NCBI RefSeq assembly: GCF_030580865.1
Contig: NZ_JAUQSY010000001.1
Coordinates: 1 to 64,000, forward strand
Length of the DNA stretch: 64,000 nt
Reading direction: 5' to 3'
DNA from: Hymenobacter aranciens
Lineage (GTDB): Bacteria > Bacteroidota > Bacteroidia > Cytophagales > Hymenobacteraceae
The notes beneath the pieces are model-generated. The model saw nothing but the letters and a program-made list of their open reading frames with translations, made no database searches and was not told where the DNA came from. Positions 24,792 through 34,600 of the stretch are shown here, piece after piece (position 1 is the stretch's first letter; every line of letters starts with the position of its first letter). The position numbers were made by a program, and so were the translations under genes.

Positions 24792-27467
24792 ATGTTCCGC
24801 TTTCCCGACCTCCCCGCCCTGCTGGGCGGCACCCTGCTGCAAGCCCCTGCCGACCCTGCTGCCGAAGTGCGCCACCTGCTGCTCGACAGCCGCCGGGTGG
24901 GCGCCCCGGCCGGCGCGGCCTTTGTGGCCCTGCGCGGCCCCCGGCACGACGGCCACCGCTACCTGCCGGCCGCCTACGCCCAGGGCTTGCGGCTGTTTAT
25001 TATAGAAGCCGGCGTGGAGCTGCCCGGCGGGCTGGCCGCCTACCCGGGGGCCGGGGTGCTGGCAGTGGCCAGCCCATTGGCGGCGCTGCAGGGGCTGGCG
25101 GCGGCCCGGCGGGCGCAGTTTGGGGGGCCGGTGCTGGCCATCACGGGCTCCAATGGCAAGACCATTGTGAAGGAGTGGCTGGCCCAGCTGCTGGCCCCCG
25201 ACGAGGCCATCTGCCGCTCGCCGCGCTCCTACAACTCGCAGGTGGGCGTGCCCCTGAGCGTATGGGAGCTCACGCCAGGCCGGCACACGCTGGGCATCTT
25301 CGAGGCCGGCATTTCGGAAGTGGGCGAGATGGCGCGGCTGGCGGCCGTCATTCAGCCCACCGAGGGGCTGTTCACGAACATCGGCCCGGCCCACGACGCC
25401 GGCTTTGCCTCCGAAGACGAGAAGCTGCACGAGAAGCTGCGGCTGTTTCAGGGCCCGGGCTTCGAGCGGCTGTTCTACTGCCACGACCAGCTGGCCGTGC
25501 GCCACGCCGTGGCCAGGCTGGCCCTGCCCGGCTTTAGCTGGACGCGCCTGCAGCACCCCGAGGCCGACGTGCAGTTTGAGCTGCTCGATACCGCGCCCGG
25601 CGTGGCCAACAGCATCGGGGCCAGCTACGACGGGCGCCGCTACACCTTCAGCGTGCTGCTGCCCGACGCCCCCACCCGCCAGAACGTGCTGCACTGCCTG
25701 GCCGTGCTGCTGCAGCGCCGGGTAGAGCCCGCCGAAATCCAGCGCCGCCTGAGCCGCCTGCACCCGGTGGCCATGCGCCTCGAAATGAAGCAGGGCCGCC
25801 ACAGCAGCTACCTGCTCGACGATGCCTACAACAACGACCTCGCCGGGTTGGCCCTGGCGCTGGCCGCCCTGGCCCGGCAGGCAAGGCCGGGTGGCCACAC
25901 CGTGATTCTGAGCGACGTGCTGGAATCGGGCCTGCCCCCGGCGGTGCTGTATGGGCAGGTGCTGGCCCTGTTGCAGCAGCACGGCGTGACGCGGCTGGTG
26001 GGCATCGGGCCGGAGCTGGTTAAGTTGAATAAGTTAAAAGTTAAAAGTGAAGAATTAAAAGAAGCGGTGGAAGCCAGCCAGCAAGCTTTGGCAGCTGACA
26101 CGGAGCCTATCGCTCCGTCTTCCATTGAACCATCGGAAGCAGCCCTTTTAACTTTTAACTTAAAACTTTTAACTGAAACCTACCCCGGTACCGAGGCCTT
26201 TCTGGCGCAGCTCGACCCGCTTGATTTCGCCAATCAAACCATTCTCATCAAGGGCGCCCGCGCCTTCGGCTTCGAGCGCATCGTGGCGGCCCTGCAGGCC
26301 CAGCAGCACGGCACGGTGCTGGAAGTGAACCTCGATGCCCTGGCCCACAACTTCCACTACTACCGCCAGGGCCTGCGCCCGGGCACCAAAATCATGGTGA
26401 TGGTGAAAGCCTTCGCCTACGGCAGCGGCTCCTACGAGGTAGCCAGCCTGCTGGAGTTTCAGCGCGCCGACTACCTCGCCGTGGCCTATCCCGACGAAGG
26501 CGTGGCCCTGCGCGAGGCCGGCATCAGCCTGCCCATCATGGTGATGAACCCGGCGCCCGACTCCTTCGAGCTGCTCCACCGCTACCGCCTGGAGCCCGAA
26601 ATCTACTCCTTCGAGCGCCTGCAGGACTACCTGGCCACCTTCACCCCCACACCCAATACCCAATACCCAATACCCAACCCCGAAAACCCCACCCTCCCAC
26701 CCTCCCACCCTCCCACCCTCCCACCCTTACACTTAAAGCTCGACACTGGCATGCGCCGCCTGGGCTTCGAGGAAGCCGATATTCCCGCCCTGGCCGCGTT
26801 GGTGCAAGAGCACCAGCTCCCCGTGGCCAGCCTGATGACCCACCTGGCCGCCGCCGACGACCCCGCCCACGATGACTTCACCCGCCAGCAGCTGGCCGCC
26901 TTCGCGCGCATGGCTGCCCCGTTACAGGCTGCCCTCGGCCGCCCCGTGCTACGCCACGCCCTCAACTCGGCCGGCATTCTGCGCTTCCCCGAGGCCCAGC
27001 TCGACATGGTGCGCCTCGGCATCGGCCTCTACGGCGTAGATGCCAGCGACACCGCCGCCCCCGACGCCCTGCGCCCCGTGAGCGAGCTGCGCACCACCAT
27101 CTCCCAAATCAAAACCCTGCCTGCCGGCCACACCGTGGGCTACGGCCGCCGCGGCCTCGCCACCGCCCACGACCGCCGCATCGCCACCCTGGCCATCGGC
27201 TACGCCGATGGCTACGACCGCCGCTTCAGCAGCGGGGCGGGCACGGTGCTGGTGCGCGGCCAGCGGGCGCCCATCGTGGGCTCCGTGGCGATGGACATGT
27301 GCATGGTGGACGTGACGGCCATCCCCGAAGCCCGCGCCGGGGATATAGCCGTGCTCTTCGGCGCCGGATTGGACTTAAAGGAGCTGGCTGGCCGCATCGG
27401 CACCATTCCCTACGAGTTGCTCACGAACGTGAGCGAGCGGGTGAAGCGGATTTTTGTGACCGAATAG
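24792..27467 (+). CDS. murF-alr: Bifunctional MurF ligase / alanine racemase
   Basis: An 891-residue fusion. The N-terminal half is UDP-N-acetylmuramoyl-tripeptide:D-alanyl-D-alanine ligase with ATP loop ITGSNGKTIVKEW near residues 116-128 and EAGISEVGEM. The C-terminal half is a PLP alanine racemase with catalytic K539 in VMVKAFAYGSG and YGRRG later. This order, making D-alanine and adding D-Ala-D-Ala to the peptidoglycan precursor, is common in Bacteroidota. Two low-complexity inserts keep frame: residues about 414-461 (palindromic AGTTAAAAG element) at the domain linker, and about 618-646 (CCAATAC and CCCACCCT repeats) just before LKLDTGMRRLGF of the racemase barrel. The start follows GACCTTTG by five bases; upstream codons cross a repeat array. 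Confidence 0.93.
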   Translation: MFRFPDLPALLGGTLLQAPADPAAEVRHLLLDSRRVGAPAGAAFVALRGPRHDGHRYLPAAYAQGLRLFIIEAGVELPGGLAAYPGAGVLAVASPLAALQGLAAARRAQFGGPVLAITGSNGKTIVKEWLAQLLAPDEAICRSPRSYNSQVGVPLSVWELTPGRHTLGIFEAGISEVGEMARLAAVIQPTEGLFTNIGPAHDAGFASEDEKLHEKLRLFQGPGFERLFYCHDQLAVRHAVARLALPGFSWTRLQHPEADVQFELLDTAPGVANSIGASYDGRRYTFSVLLPDAPTRQNVLHCLAVLLQRRVEPAEIQRRLSRLHPVAMRLEMKQGRHSSYLLDDAYNNDLAGLALALAALARQARPGGHTVILSDVLESGLPPAVLYGQVLALLQQHGVTRLVGIGPELVKLNKLKVKSEELKEAVEASQQALAADTEPIAPSSIEPSEAALLTFNLKLLTETYPGTEAFLAQLDPLDFANQTILIKGARAFGFERIVAALQAQQHGTVLEVNLDALAHNFHYYRQGLRPGTKIMVMVKAFAYGSGSYEVASLLEFQRADYLAVAYPDEGVALREAGISLPIMVMNPAPDSFELLHRYRLEPEIYSFERLQDYLATFTPTPNTQYPIPNPENPTLPPSHPPTLPPLHLKLDTGMRRLGFEEADIPALAALVQEHQLPVASLMTHLAAADDPAHDDFTRQQLAAFARMAAPLQAALGRPVLRHALNSAGILRFPEAQLDMVRLGIGLYGVDASDTAAPDALRPVSELRTTISQIKTLPAGHTVGYGRRGLATAHDRRIATLAIGYADGYDRRFSSGAGTVLVRGQRAPIVGSVAMDMCMVDVTAIPEARAGDIAVLFGAGLDLKELAGRIGTIPYELLTNVSERVKRIFVTE
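26031..26174. repeat. In-frame palindromic element inside murF-alr
   Basis: Arms 26031-26064 and about 26143-26174 are inverted copies of the AGTTAAAAGTTAAAAGTGAAGA family. The element spans 144 bases, exactly 48 codons, without a stop, and lies in the linker between the two enzymes. Confidence 0.8.
26651..26727. repeat. In-frame microsatellites (CCAATAC and CCCACCCT)
   Basis: About four copies of the 7-mer CCAATAC are followed by five copies of the 8-mer CCCACCCT within the alanine racemase coding region. They encode a proline-rich loop (PTLPPSHPPTLPP). Copy-number change by one unit would shift the frame. Confidence 0.85.
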
Positions 27468-27566
27468 CGCTGGCTGCGGGGATTTTTTACTTTTTGGGGC
27501 GCCAGTCGCAATGTTGGCAAGGTATTTATTTTGCTACTTTACGAATTACGCCGCTGGCTGCTCCCC

Positions 27567-27574
27567 TAGCTTTG
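27567..27574 (+). promoter_or_regulatory. Putative -7 promoter element
   Basis: TAGCTTTG matches TAnnTTTG and lies 28 bases upstream of the ATG at 27603. No clear -33 TTG is seen. Confidence 0.4.
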
Positions 27575-27602
27575 CAGTATCTTTCGGCGTATTACGTTCG
27601 CT

Positions 27603-29027
27603 ATGACTACTACTGCTTTCCGCAACTTCGGCCTCTTGGGCTGCTTATTGTTTTGCTTAACCCTGGCGGCCCCGGCCAACGCGGCCACGCCCCCCCCCAC
27701 TAAAACCCAGGCCCCGGCTGAGTTGCCGCCCCTCGATGGCCTCTGGAAAGGCCAGCTGAAAGTGCCCGGCGGCCAGCTCGAAGTGATTTTCCGCTTCGTG
27801 AAGCTCACCGGCGGCGAATACTTTGCCACCCTCGACGTGCCGCTCCAGAAAGTGAGCCGCATGGCCGTGAAGGTGAACATCAAAGCCGACACCGTCAACC
27901 TCATTGCCGAGGAAGCCAACAGCCGCTTCACCGGCAAAGTAGCCGCCGATGGCAAGCAGATGGTGGGCGTGTGGCAGCAGCCCGGCTACAAAGTGCCGCT
28001 CACGCTGGTCTTTGCCCCCCTGCCGGCCATGACGGCCAAAAACGTGCGCCTCACCCCGCCCTACCGCGAGGAAGAAGTGACCTTCAGCAACATGGTGGCT
28101 AATGTGCGCCTCGGCGGGCAGCTCACCATCCCGGCCGGCGCCGGCCCCTTCCCGGCCGTGGTACTAATCAGTGACGCCGGCTCACAGGACCGCGACGGCA
28201 CCGTGGGCGACTTCGCCCCGATGGGCCAGCTGGCCGACTACCTCACCCGCCGCGGCATCGCTGTGCTGCGCTTCGACGACCGCGGCGTGGGCAAATCGAC
28301 CGGCACCGCCGCCAACACTAACCTGGAGCTGGTGAGCGACGCCCAGGCCGGCCTCAACTTCCTGCGCACCCGCCCCGAAATCGACCTCGCTCACCTCGGC
28401 CTCATCGGCCACGGCGAGGGCGGCAACGTGGCCCTGCTCACCGCCACCCAGCCCCTGCCCCCCGCCTTTGTGGTGACGCTGGCCGCCTACGGCCTCACCG
28501 GGCAGGACCTGGCTATTCAGCAGCAGGCCACCGCTCTCAAGGCCGTGGGCACCGCCGCCGCCCAGGTGGAGGCCGCTACCAAGCGCCAGCAGGCCATGTT
28601 TGAAATCATCCGCCAGACGCCGGATAATTCCCAGGCCCAGGCCATCGTGGCCAACATGCTGAAGCAGAACAACGCCTCCATGGACAATGCCTCGGCCCAG
28701 ACCAGCGCCGCCGAAATGACCTCGGCCCGCTACCGCTACTACCTGGCCTTCAACCCTGCCGAGAAGCTCACTGCCGTGCGCTGCCCCGTGCTGCTGCTCA
28801 ACGGCACCGCCGACCTCAGCGTGGCCGCCGAGCCCAACCTCGACGCCCTGGAGCGCGGCCTCAAGCTCAACAAAGCCGTGACGGTAAAGAAAATGCCCGG
28901 CGTCAACCATCTCTTCCAGCCCGACCCTACCAAGTGGCCCATCGTCAACGGCCAGCCCCAGGCCAACTTCTCGCCGGAGACGGAAGAAGCCATCCGCGAG
29001 TGGGTGATGGCGCAGTCGAAGAAGTAG
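27603..29027 (+). CDS. Exported alpha/beta hydrolase-fold protein lacking the nucleophile serine
   Basis: A 474-residue protein with signal peptide (LGCLLFCLTLAAPANA), an N-terminal beta domain (residues 40-140) and an alpha/beta-hydrolase domain from about 165. Family features are present: RGIAVLRFDDRGVGKSTG, LLLNGTADLSV for the acid region and PGVNHLFQ for the histidine. The nucleophile elbow, however, reads GLIGHGEGGNVA, where relatives have GHSEGG; the codon is GGC instead of AGC near residue 277. Unless another residue serves, catalysis should be lost. It could be a binding protein, a decayed gene or a sequencing error. Transcribed alone from a TAGCTTTG promoter. Confidence 0.85.
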   Translation: MTTTAFRNFGLLGCLLFCLTLAAPANAATPPPTKTQAPAELPPLDGLWKGQLKVPGGQLEVIFRFVKLTGGEYFATLDVPLQKVSRMAVKVNIKADTVNLIAEEANSRFTGKVAADGKQMVGVWQQPGYKVPLTLVFAPLPAMTAKNVRLTPPYREEEVTFSNMVANVRLGGQLTIPAGAGPFPAVVLISDAGSQDRDGTVGDFAPMGQLADYLTRRGIAVLRFDDRGVGKSTGTAANTNLELVSDAQAGLNFLRTRPEIDLAHLGLIGHGEGGNVALLTATQPLPPAFVVTLAAYGLTGQDLAIQQQATALKAVGTAAAQVEAATKRQQAMFEIIRQTPDNSQAQAIVANMLKQNNASMDNASAQTSAAEMTSARYRYYLAFNPAEKLTAVRCPVLLLNGTADLSVAAEPNLDALERGLKLNKAVTVKKMPGVNHLFQPDPTKWPIVNGQPQANFSPETEEAIREWVMAQSKK

Positions 29028-29192
29028 CAAGTGCTAAAGTATAAGGGGGAGAGGTGCAGGATTCAGCGCCTCTCCCCCGTGCTTTTTAACGAGCATTCCA
29101 AAGCACTCTAAGGCTCCGCCAATGCCCGGCAGGCGGTGATAGAAGAGTTTATCTACCAGCTGGCCTAGCCGTTCGCCATCCGCTGTTCCTGG

Positions 29193-29894
29193 CTACCTAT
29201 CGGCGCAGGCAATGGTGGCAAAGCTGATTTCGGCCGCGCCGCCGGCCAGCAGCACCGCGCCGCAGGCTTCGAGGGTGGCGCCGGTGGTGAGCACGTCATC
29301 GACCACCAGAATGCGGCGGCCGGCTATTTCCTGCGGCTGGTGCACTTCGAAAACTTCGGCCACGTTCAGCCAGCGCTGCAGGCGGTTTTTCTTGGTCTGG
29401 GTGGCGGTGTTGGCCACGCGGCGCAGGGCGGTGACATTCCAGGGAACCTGCAGGCCCAGCGACAGGCCTTCGGCAAACACGGCAGCCTGATTATAGCCGC
29501 GCTTGGCCAGCTTATAGCGGTGCAACGGCACGGGGATGATAAGGTCGAAATCGGCCGCCAGTCCGGCGGCGTACAGCTCGGCGCCGTAGAGCTGGCCCAG
29601 GGCGGTGCCCACCTCGCGCTGGCCCTGGTACTTAAGCTGGTGCAGCAGGTGCTGCACCCGGCCGTGGCGCAGAAAGCGCAGGTAGCTCAGGGCGTGCTTG
29701 ATGGGCAGCTTGCCCCAGAAGCGGCGGCCCAACGGGCTTTCGGCGGACGGCAGCAGGTGGTAGTCGGTGTAGGGCAGCTCGACCCGGCAGCTGGTGCAAA
29801 GGTGCTGCTCGCCCCGCGCCAGCGGCTCACGGCAGGCCAAGCACATGCTGGGAAATAGCAAACCCCAGAAATCGGTAAGTAGAGAGCGAAGCAT
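29193..29894 (-). CDS. comF: ComF-family phosphoribosyltransferase-like protein
   Basis: A 233-residue ComF/GntX family protein. A zinc-ribbon with C18, C21, C33 and C36 (MCLACREPLARGEQHLCTSC) is followed by a phosphoribosyltransferase domain with the PRPP loop ILVVDDVLTTGAT near residues 195-207 and PVPLHRYKLAKRGYNQA. In competent bacteria ComF helps DNA uptake or its processing; its role in Bacteroidota is not settled. I chose the ATG at 29894 because the zinc ribbon starts right after; 21 open codons upstream do not fit the family. The 165 bases between the previous gene and this one show no other feature. Confidence 0.9.
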   Translation of the reverse strand: MLRSLLTDFWGLLFPSMCLACREPLARGEQHLCTSCRVELPYTDYHLLPSAESPLGRRFWGKLPIKHALSYLRFLRHGRVQHLLHQLKYQGQREVGTALGQLYGAELYAAGLAADFDLIIPVPLHRYKLAKRGYNQAAVFAEGLSLGLQVPWNVTALRRVANTATQTKKNRLQRWLNVAEVFEVHQPQEIAGRRILVVDDVLTTGATLEACGAVLLAGGAAEISFATIACADR

Positions 29895-30049
29895 GGGCAG
29901 ACGGAGGCAGCAGTGAAACGGTAGGAGAGGAGCAGGCCGAAACTTTTGCCCCGGCAAACCTGCTTTCTTTGCAAGAGCCAGCCACTGGCAGTGGCTAAGG
30001 CGTCAGTTTAGTCAACTTTTATTCGGCAAGCTAAGGCTTGTCGCTGATA

Positions 30050-30400
30050 ATGTCGCAAGTAACAGAATTTAATGATTACCGGCAACGCATGAATGAGAAA
30101 ATCATGGCGGCCGACAATAAGGTTATCAAGCGGTTTTTCAACCTCGATACCAACGCCTACCAGGAGGGCGCGGTGGACGTGAAAACCAAGGAAATGCTGG
30201 GCCTCGCCTGCTCGCTGGTACTGCGCTGCGACGACTGCGTGAAGTATCACCTGGGCAAGTGTTTCGAGGAAAAGCTCACGGATGAGGAAGTGTACGAGGT
30301 ATTTGCCATTGCCAATCTCATCGGTGGCAGCATCGTCATTCCGCACTTTCGTCGGGCGGTGGAATACTGGGAAATCCTTAAAACGGAGGCCGCCGCATGA
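30050..30400 (+). CDS. Carboxymuconolactone decarboxylase / AhpD-like protein
   Basis: A 116-residue single-domain protein of the CMD/AhpD fold. C60, C63 and H67 in CDDCVKYHLGKC form the redox-active CxxCxxxH of AhpD-type peroxidase partners, so a thiol redox role is more likely than lactone decarboxylation. The ATG at 30050 is preferred over an in-frame TTG four codons earlier. It overlaps the next gene by four bases (ATGA), and that gene overlaps xth in the same way, so all three form an operon that may couple redox defence and DNA repair (inference). Confidence 0.85.
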   Translation: MSQVTEFNDYRQRMNEKIMAADNKVIKRFFNLDTNAYQEGAVDVKTKEMLGLACSLVLRCDDCVKYHLGKCFEEKLTDEEVYEVFAIANLIGGSIVIPHFRRAVEYWEILKTEAAA

Positions 30401-30777
30401 GCGAAAATCACTTCCCGGACAGTGCTGAAGAGCACACCGAAGTAGAATTTGAGGCCCGCTGGTGGCAGTTCATGAACGAGATGAAGGCCCGCTTCGGCAA
30501 AAAGCCCGACATGAACGCGCTGCTGCTGCTCATCGGCGTGCAGGAATTGGGGCAGGGCGTGGCTGACTTTACCAAAGAGCAGAAGCAGGATTTGATGCAT
30601 ATTGCTACCTGCAAGCTATTTAGCCTTAGCGGCTACTACGAGCTGGAGCATACCGACGAAGACGGCTGGCCGCACTACAAACTGCTGAAGCCGGTGCCCT
30701 TCGCGGGCATCAAGGAGCAGGAACGAATGCTGAAGTGGCAGATTCTGGAATATTTCGCGCAGGACGAATGGCAATGA
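30397..30777 (+). CDS. Conserved hypothetical protein, 126 residues
   Basis: An acidic, soluble 126-residue protein with no motif I can name. Notable features are a helical N-terminal half (EFEARWWQFMNEMKARFG, NALLLLIGVQELGQG) and a C-terminal segment PHYKLLKPVPFAGIKEQE. It overlaps the genes on both sides by four bases (ATGA at each junction), good evidence that it is real and translated with the AhpD-like and exonuclease III genes. Function unknown. Confidence 0.85.
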   Translation: MSENHFPDSAEEHTEVEFEARWWQFMNEMKARFGKKPDMNALLLLIGVQELGQGVADFTKEQKQDLMHIATCKLFSLSGYYELEHTDEDGWPHYKLLKPVPFAGIKEQERMLKWQILEYFAQDEWQ

Positions 30778-31538
30778 AAATCATCTCTTACAACCTCAAC
30801 GGCCTGCGCTCGGCCGTGAGTAAAGGCCTGCTCGACTGGCTGGCCGTGGAGCAGCCGGACGTGCTGTGCGTGCAGGAAATCAAGGCCGGCAACACGCCGC
30901 TCGACGTGTCGGGCTTCGAGGCGCTGGGCTACCGCGCCTACCTCTACCCGGCCCAAAAGCCGGGTTACAGCGGCGTAGCTACATTTACCAAGATTGAGCC
31001 CACCAACGTGGCCTACGGCTGCGGCGAAAGCTGCTACGACGACGAAGGCCGCGTGCTACGGCTGGATTTTAACGACGTATCGGTGCTGAATACCTACATG
31101 CCTTCCGGCACCAGCAGCCCCGAGCGGCAGGCTTTCAAGCTAAAGTGGCTGCAATTTTTCCGCAAGTACGTGGCGGAGTTGCGGCAGCAGGGCCACCAGT
31201 TGCTCATCGGTGGCGATTTCAACTGCTGCCCGACGGCCATCGACCTGCACAATCCCAAGGCTAACCAGAACACGCCCGGCTTCACGCCCGAGGAGCGACA
31301 ATGGTTTGCCGATATCATGACCGATGGCTTTCTGGACACCTTCCGCCACCAGCACGGCGACGCGCCGGGACATTACTCGTGGTGGAGCTACCGCGCTGGT
31401 TCGCGTGGCCGCAACGTGGGCTGGCGCCTCGACCACTGGCTGGCGGATAAGGCATTGCAACCTCTTTTGACGGGGGCGGGTCTTTTGCCCGATGCAGTGC
31501 ATTCGGACCACTGCCCGGCCTGGGTGGAAATGCAGTAG
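30774..31538 (+). CDS. xth: Exodeoxyribonuclease III
   Basis: A 254-residue AP endonuclease/3' exonuclease of the exonuclease III family, acting in base excision repair. Motifs in order: ISYNLNGLRSA (metal-binding Asn), VLCVQEIKA (catalytic Glu), GGDFNCCPTAID (catalytic Asp and Asn), GRNVGWRLDHWLAD and HSDHCPAWVEM (catalytic His). The ATG at 30774 overlaps the previous stop by four bases and opens the family N-terminus directly. Length is normal. The TAG stop lies inside the arm of the 30-bp inverted repeat that follows, so the repeat supplies the stop codon. Confidence 0.95.
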   Translation: MKIISYNLNGLRSAVSKGLLDWLAVEQPDVLCVQEIKAGNTPLDVSGFEALGYRAYLYPAQKPGYSGVATFTKIEPTNVAYGCGESCYDDEGRVLRLDFNDVSVLNTYMPSGTSSPERQAFKLKWLQFFRKYVAELRQQGHQLLIGGDFNCCPTAIDLHNPKANQNTPGFTPEERQWFADIMTDGFLDTFRHQHGDAPGHYSWWSYRAGSRGRNVGWRLDHWLADKALQPLLTGAGLLPDAVHSDHCPAWVEMQ

Positions 31539-31605
31539 CGCGGACTTTGTAGTCCGCGAGTCTGAACGACCTCCTGACTCGCGGACTACAAAGTCCGCGC
31601 TACTG
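31533..31605. repeat. 30-bp perfect inverted repeat overlapping the xth stop codon
   Basis: Arms 31533-31562 and 31576-31605 are perfect 30-bp inverted copies with a 13-base loop. The first arm begins CAGTAGCGCGG, and its TAG is the stop of xth. Inside each arm is a smaller palindrome, CGGACTTTGTAGTCCG. Confidence 0.92.
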
Positions 31606-31656
31606 CCGAACCAAGCCCGCCGGGCTGATGTATCTTGCTTGATTAAGACTCAACTT

Positions 31657-34600
31657 ATGGCTGTTGTGATGGAGCGGATGGCTCCGGCAAGCGAGTATCC
31701 GGCCCTGAGCCGGGTGCGGACGGAGCTGGAAGCCTTCAAGCGTAAATTTTACCTGAACCTGCTCGTGCGGGGTGGGCTGGTGGCGGGTGGGTTGCTGCTC
31801 AGCCTGTTCCTGGTTTTTAACCTGCTCGAATATTTCCTGTACCTGCCCACGGCGGTGCGGGCCGTACTGCTGTTCGGCTTCCTGGGCGTGCTGGCGTACA
31901 GCTTCGTGCGCTGGATTTGGCAGCCGCTGGCGGCGCTGACGAATCTACGCCGGCTGCTGGACGACGAGCAGGCCGCCCGCCGGGTAGGGGAGCTGTTTCC
32001 GGAAGTGCAGGACCGGCTGCTGAATGCCCTGCAGCTGCAAGGGCAGGCGCGGGATAATGCGCTCATCGCGGCTAGTCTGGAGCAGCGGGCAGCGCAGCTG
32101 GGCAAGTTTTCGTTTGCCGAGGGCATTGATATTCAACAGCAGAGCAAGCCGCTGTGGAAATATGCCGCCGTGCCGCTGGTGCTGCTGCTGGGACTGCTGG
32201 CCATTTTCCCGAGTTTTTTGCGGCAGGGCACCGAGCGCATCTGGCACTACCAGCGCACCTACTCGCCACCCGCGCCGTTCCAGTTTTTGATTAAAAATCC
32301 GAAGCTGACGGCGTTTCGCGGCGAGGATTTTACCTTGGATGTGGGCGTGGCGGGTAATGCGCTGCCAGCCGAGATGAGCATTGCCTTCGATGGCGGCACG
32401 CGGCGGCTGAGCAAGGTAGCCGGGCGCGGCGATGAGTTTCGCTACGTGTTCGAGCAGCCGCAGGGGGATGTGAAATTTCAGCTGCAAGGCGCGGGCTTTA
32501 GCTCGCCCGAATACCGCCTTACGGTGCTGGAACGGCCTAATCTGCGCGACTTTAAGGTGCAGATTACCTATCCGAATTACACCGGTAAGCCTACCGAAAC
32601 CATCGAAAACGGCGGCAACCTGACCGTGCCGGAAGGCAGCACGGTGCGCTGGGAATTTGCCACCGCCGCCACCGACGAGCTGGCGCTGGTATTCCAAAAC
32701 CCCGACGAAACGCTGGCTGCTACTGGCGATGATGATGCTTTCGTGGCCGAGCGCCGGGTGCTGCGCTCGCAGCCTTATCTGCTGCGTCTGAAAAACCCGG
32801 CTAGCCTTAACCGCGACCCGATTACTTACCAGTTGACTGCCGTGCCCGATTTGGCCCCGGCGCTGACGCTGGAAACCTTCTCCGACACGGCTAGCCTGCG
32901 GTATCTGGGCCTCGGCGGCACCGTGCGTGATGATTATGGACTAACGCGACTGGCGCTACGCTACACCGTGAAGCGCGGCCGCAACCAGCAGGTTGGAGCC
33001 AGTGGCCAGCGGGCACTGGCACTGCCCACCGGCTCGGATGGCACTTATTCTTACACTTGGAACCTCGCTGCGCTGAACTTGCGGCCCGGCGACCGCGTGG
33101 AATACTACGTGGAGGCCTGGGACAACGACGGCATTCACGGGCCGAAGAGCAGCCGCACGCGCCCGGCCGAGTTCCGCTTGCCTAGTCGCAATGAGCTACG
33201 GCAGGAAATGAATGCGCAGGCGCAGTCGGTAGCCAGCCAGATGAGCCAGGCCGCTAAGCAAAGCGAGAAGCTGGAGCGTGAGCTGGCCAAGGCGCAGGAG
33301 AAGATGAAGACCAAGCGGGAAATGAGCTTTCAGGACCGCAAGCAGCTGGAAAACATGCTGGAACAAAAGGCGCAGCTTGACCAGCAGGTGCAGCAGATGC
33401 AAAAGATGTTTGAGCAGCTGCAGGACAAGCAGAACCAGCTCGACCCCAAAAGCGAGGAGTTGGCGAAGAAGGCCGAGGAGCTGAAAAAGCTCATGAACGA
33501 CATTCTGGACCCCGAAACCAAGAAGCTCTACGAGAAGCTGAAAAAGCTGATGGAAGAGCAGAAGCAGCCCGACGCCGAGATGCAGAAGCTGCTGCAACAG
33601 CTCGAAAACAAGGAGAATACCTTGCAAAAGGAGTTGGACCGGGCCCTCGAAATGTTCAAGCAGATGCAGCTGGAGCAAAAGGCCGAAGCCACCGCCAACA
33701 AGCTCGATGAGCTAGCCCAGAAGGAAGAAAAGCTGGCCGAGCAAACCGAGAAGAACGATAAGGACAATCCCGACAACAAAGCCTCGAACCAGGACCAGAA
33801 GGCCAAGAATGAGGAGCTCAAAAAAGAGCAGGCCGAGCTGCAAAAGGAATTCGAGGACCTGAAAAAGGAGCTGGCCGACCTCAAGCAGATGGATAAGGAA
33901 CTCGACAACCAGAACGGCATGGACGAGCAGAAGCCCGAGCAGGAGCAGACCGACCAGGACATGCAGGAAAGCCAGCAGAGCTTAAGCAAAAACCAGAACA
34001 AAAAGGCCGGCAGCAAGCAGCAAAGCGCCGCCTCGCGCATGAAAAAGATGGCGCAGAAAATGCGCGACCAGATGAGCGACCAGGAAAGCGACCAGGCTCA
34101 GCAGAACATCGACGACCTGCGCGACATCCTGGACAACCTCCTGACGCTAAGCTTCGACCAGGAGAAGCTGATGAAGGACTTCCGCCAGGTAGACCAGGCC
34201 GACCCGCGCTTCGTGCAATTGGGCCAAACGCAGCGCAAGCTGCGCGACGACGCCCAGATTATCCAGGACTCCTTATACGCGCTGGCTAAGCGGGAGCCGA
34301 AAATTCAGAGCTTCGTGACCCGCGAGGTAGGCGAGATGAACGGCCGCATGGAGCAATCCATGACCGACATCAAGCAGCGCGACGTGCCCCGCGCCACCGC
34401 CTCGCAGCAGCAGGCCATGACCAGTATCAACAACCTGGCGCTGATGCTGCAAAGCTCCTTGCAGCAGATGCAGCAGGACGCTCAGGAAGGCAAGGGCCAG
34501 CCAAAGGACGGCAACGGCAAGCCCGGCAAGAAAAAGGGCAAAGGCAAGGGCAAAGGCCCCGGCAACAGCCCCGGCCCCGGCAACATGAGCCAGCTGCAAA

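Noticed and set aside
24512-25537. Long open frame on the + strand in a second frame over murF
   Set aside because: It is a Gly/Pro/Arg-rich shadow typical of GC-rich genes; the murF frame has clear catalytic motifs.
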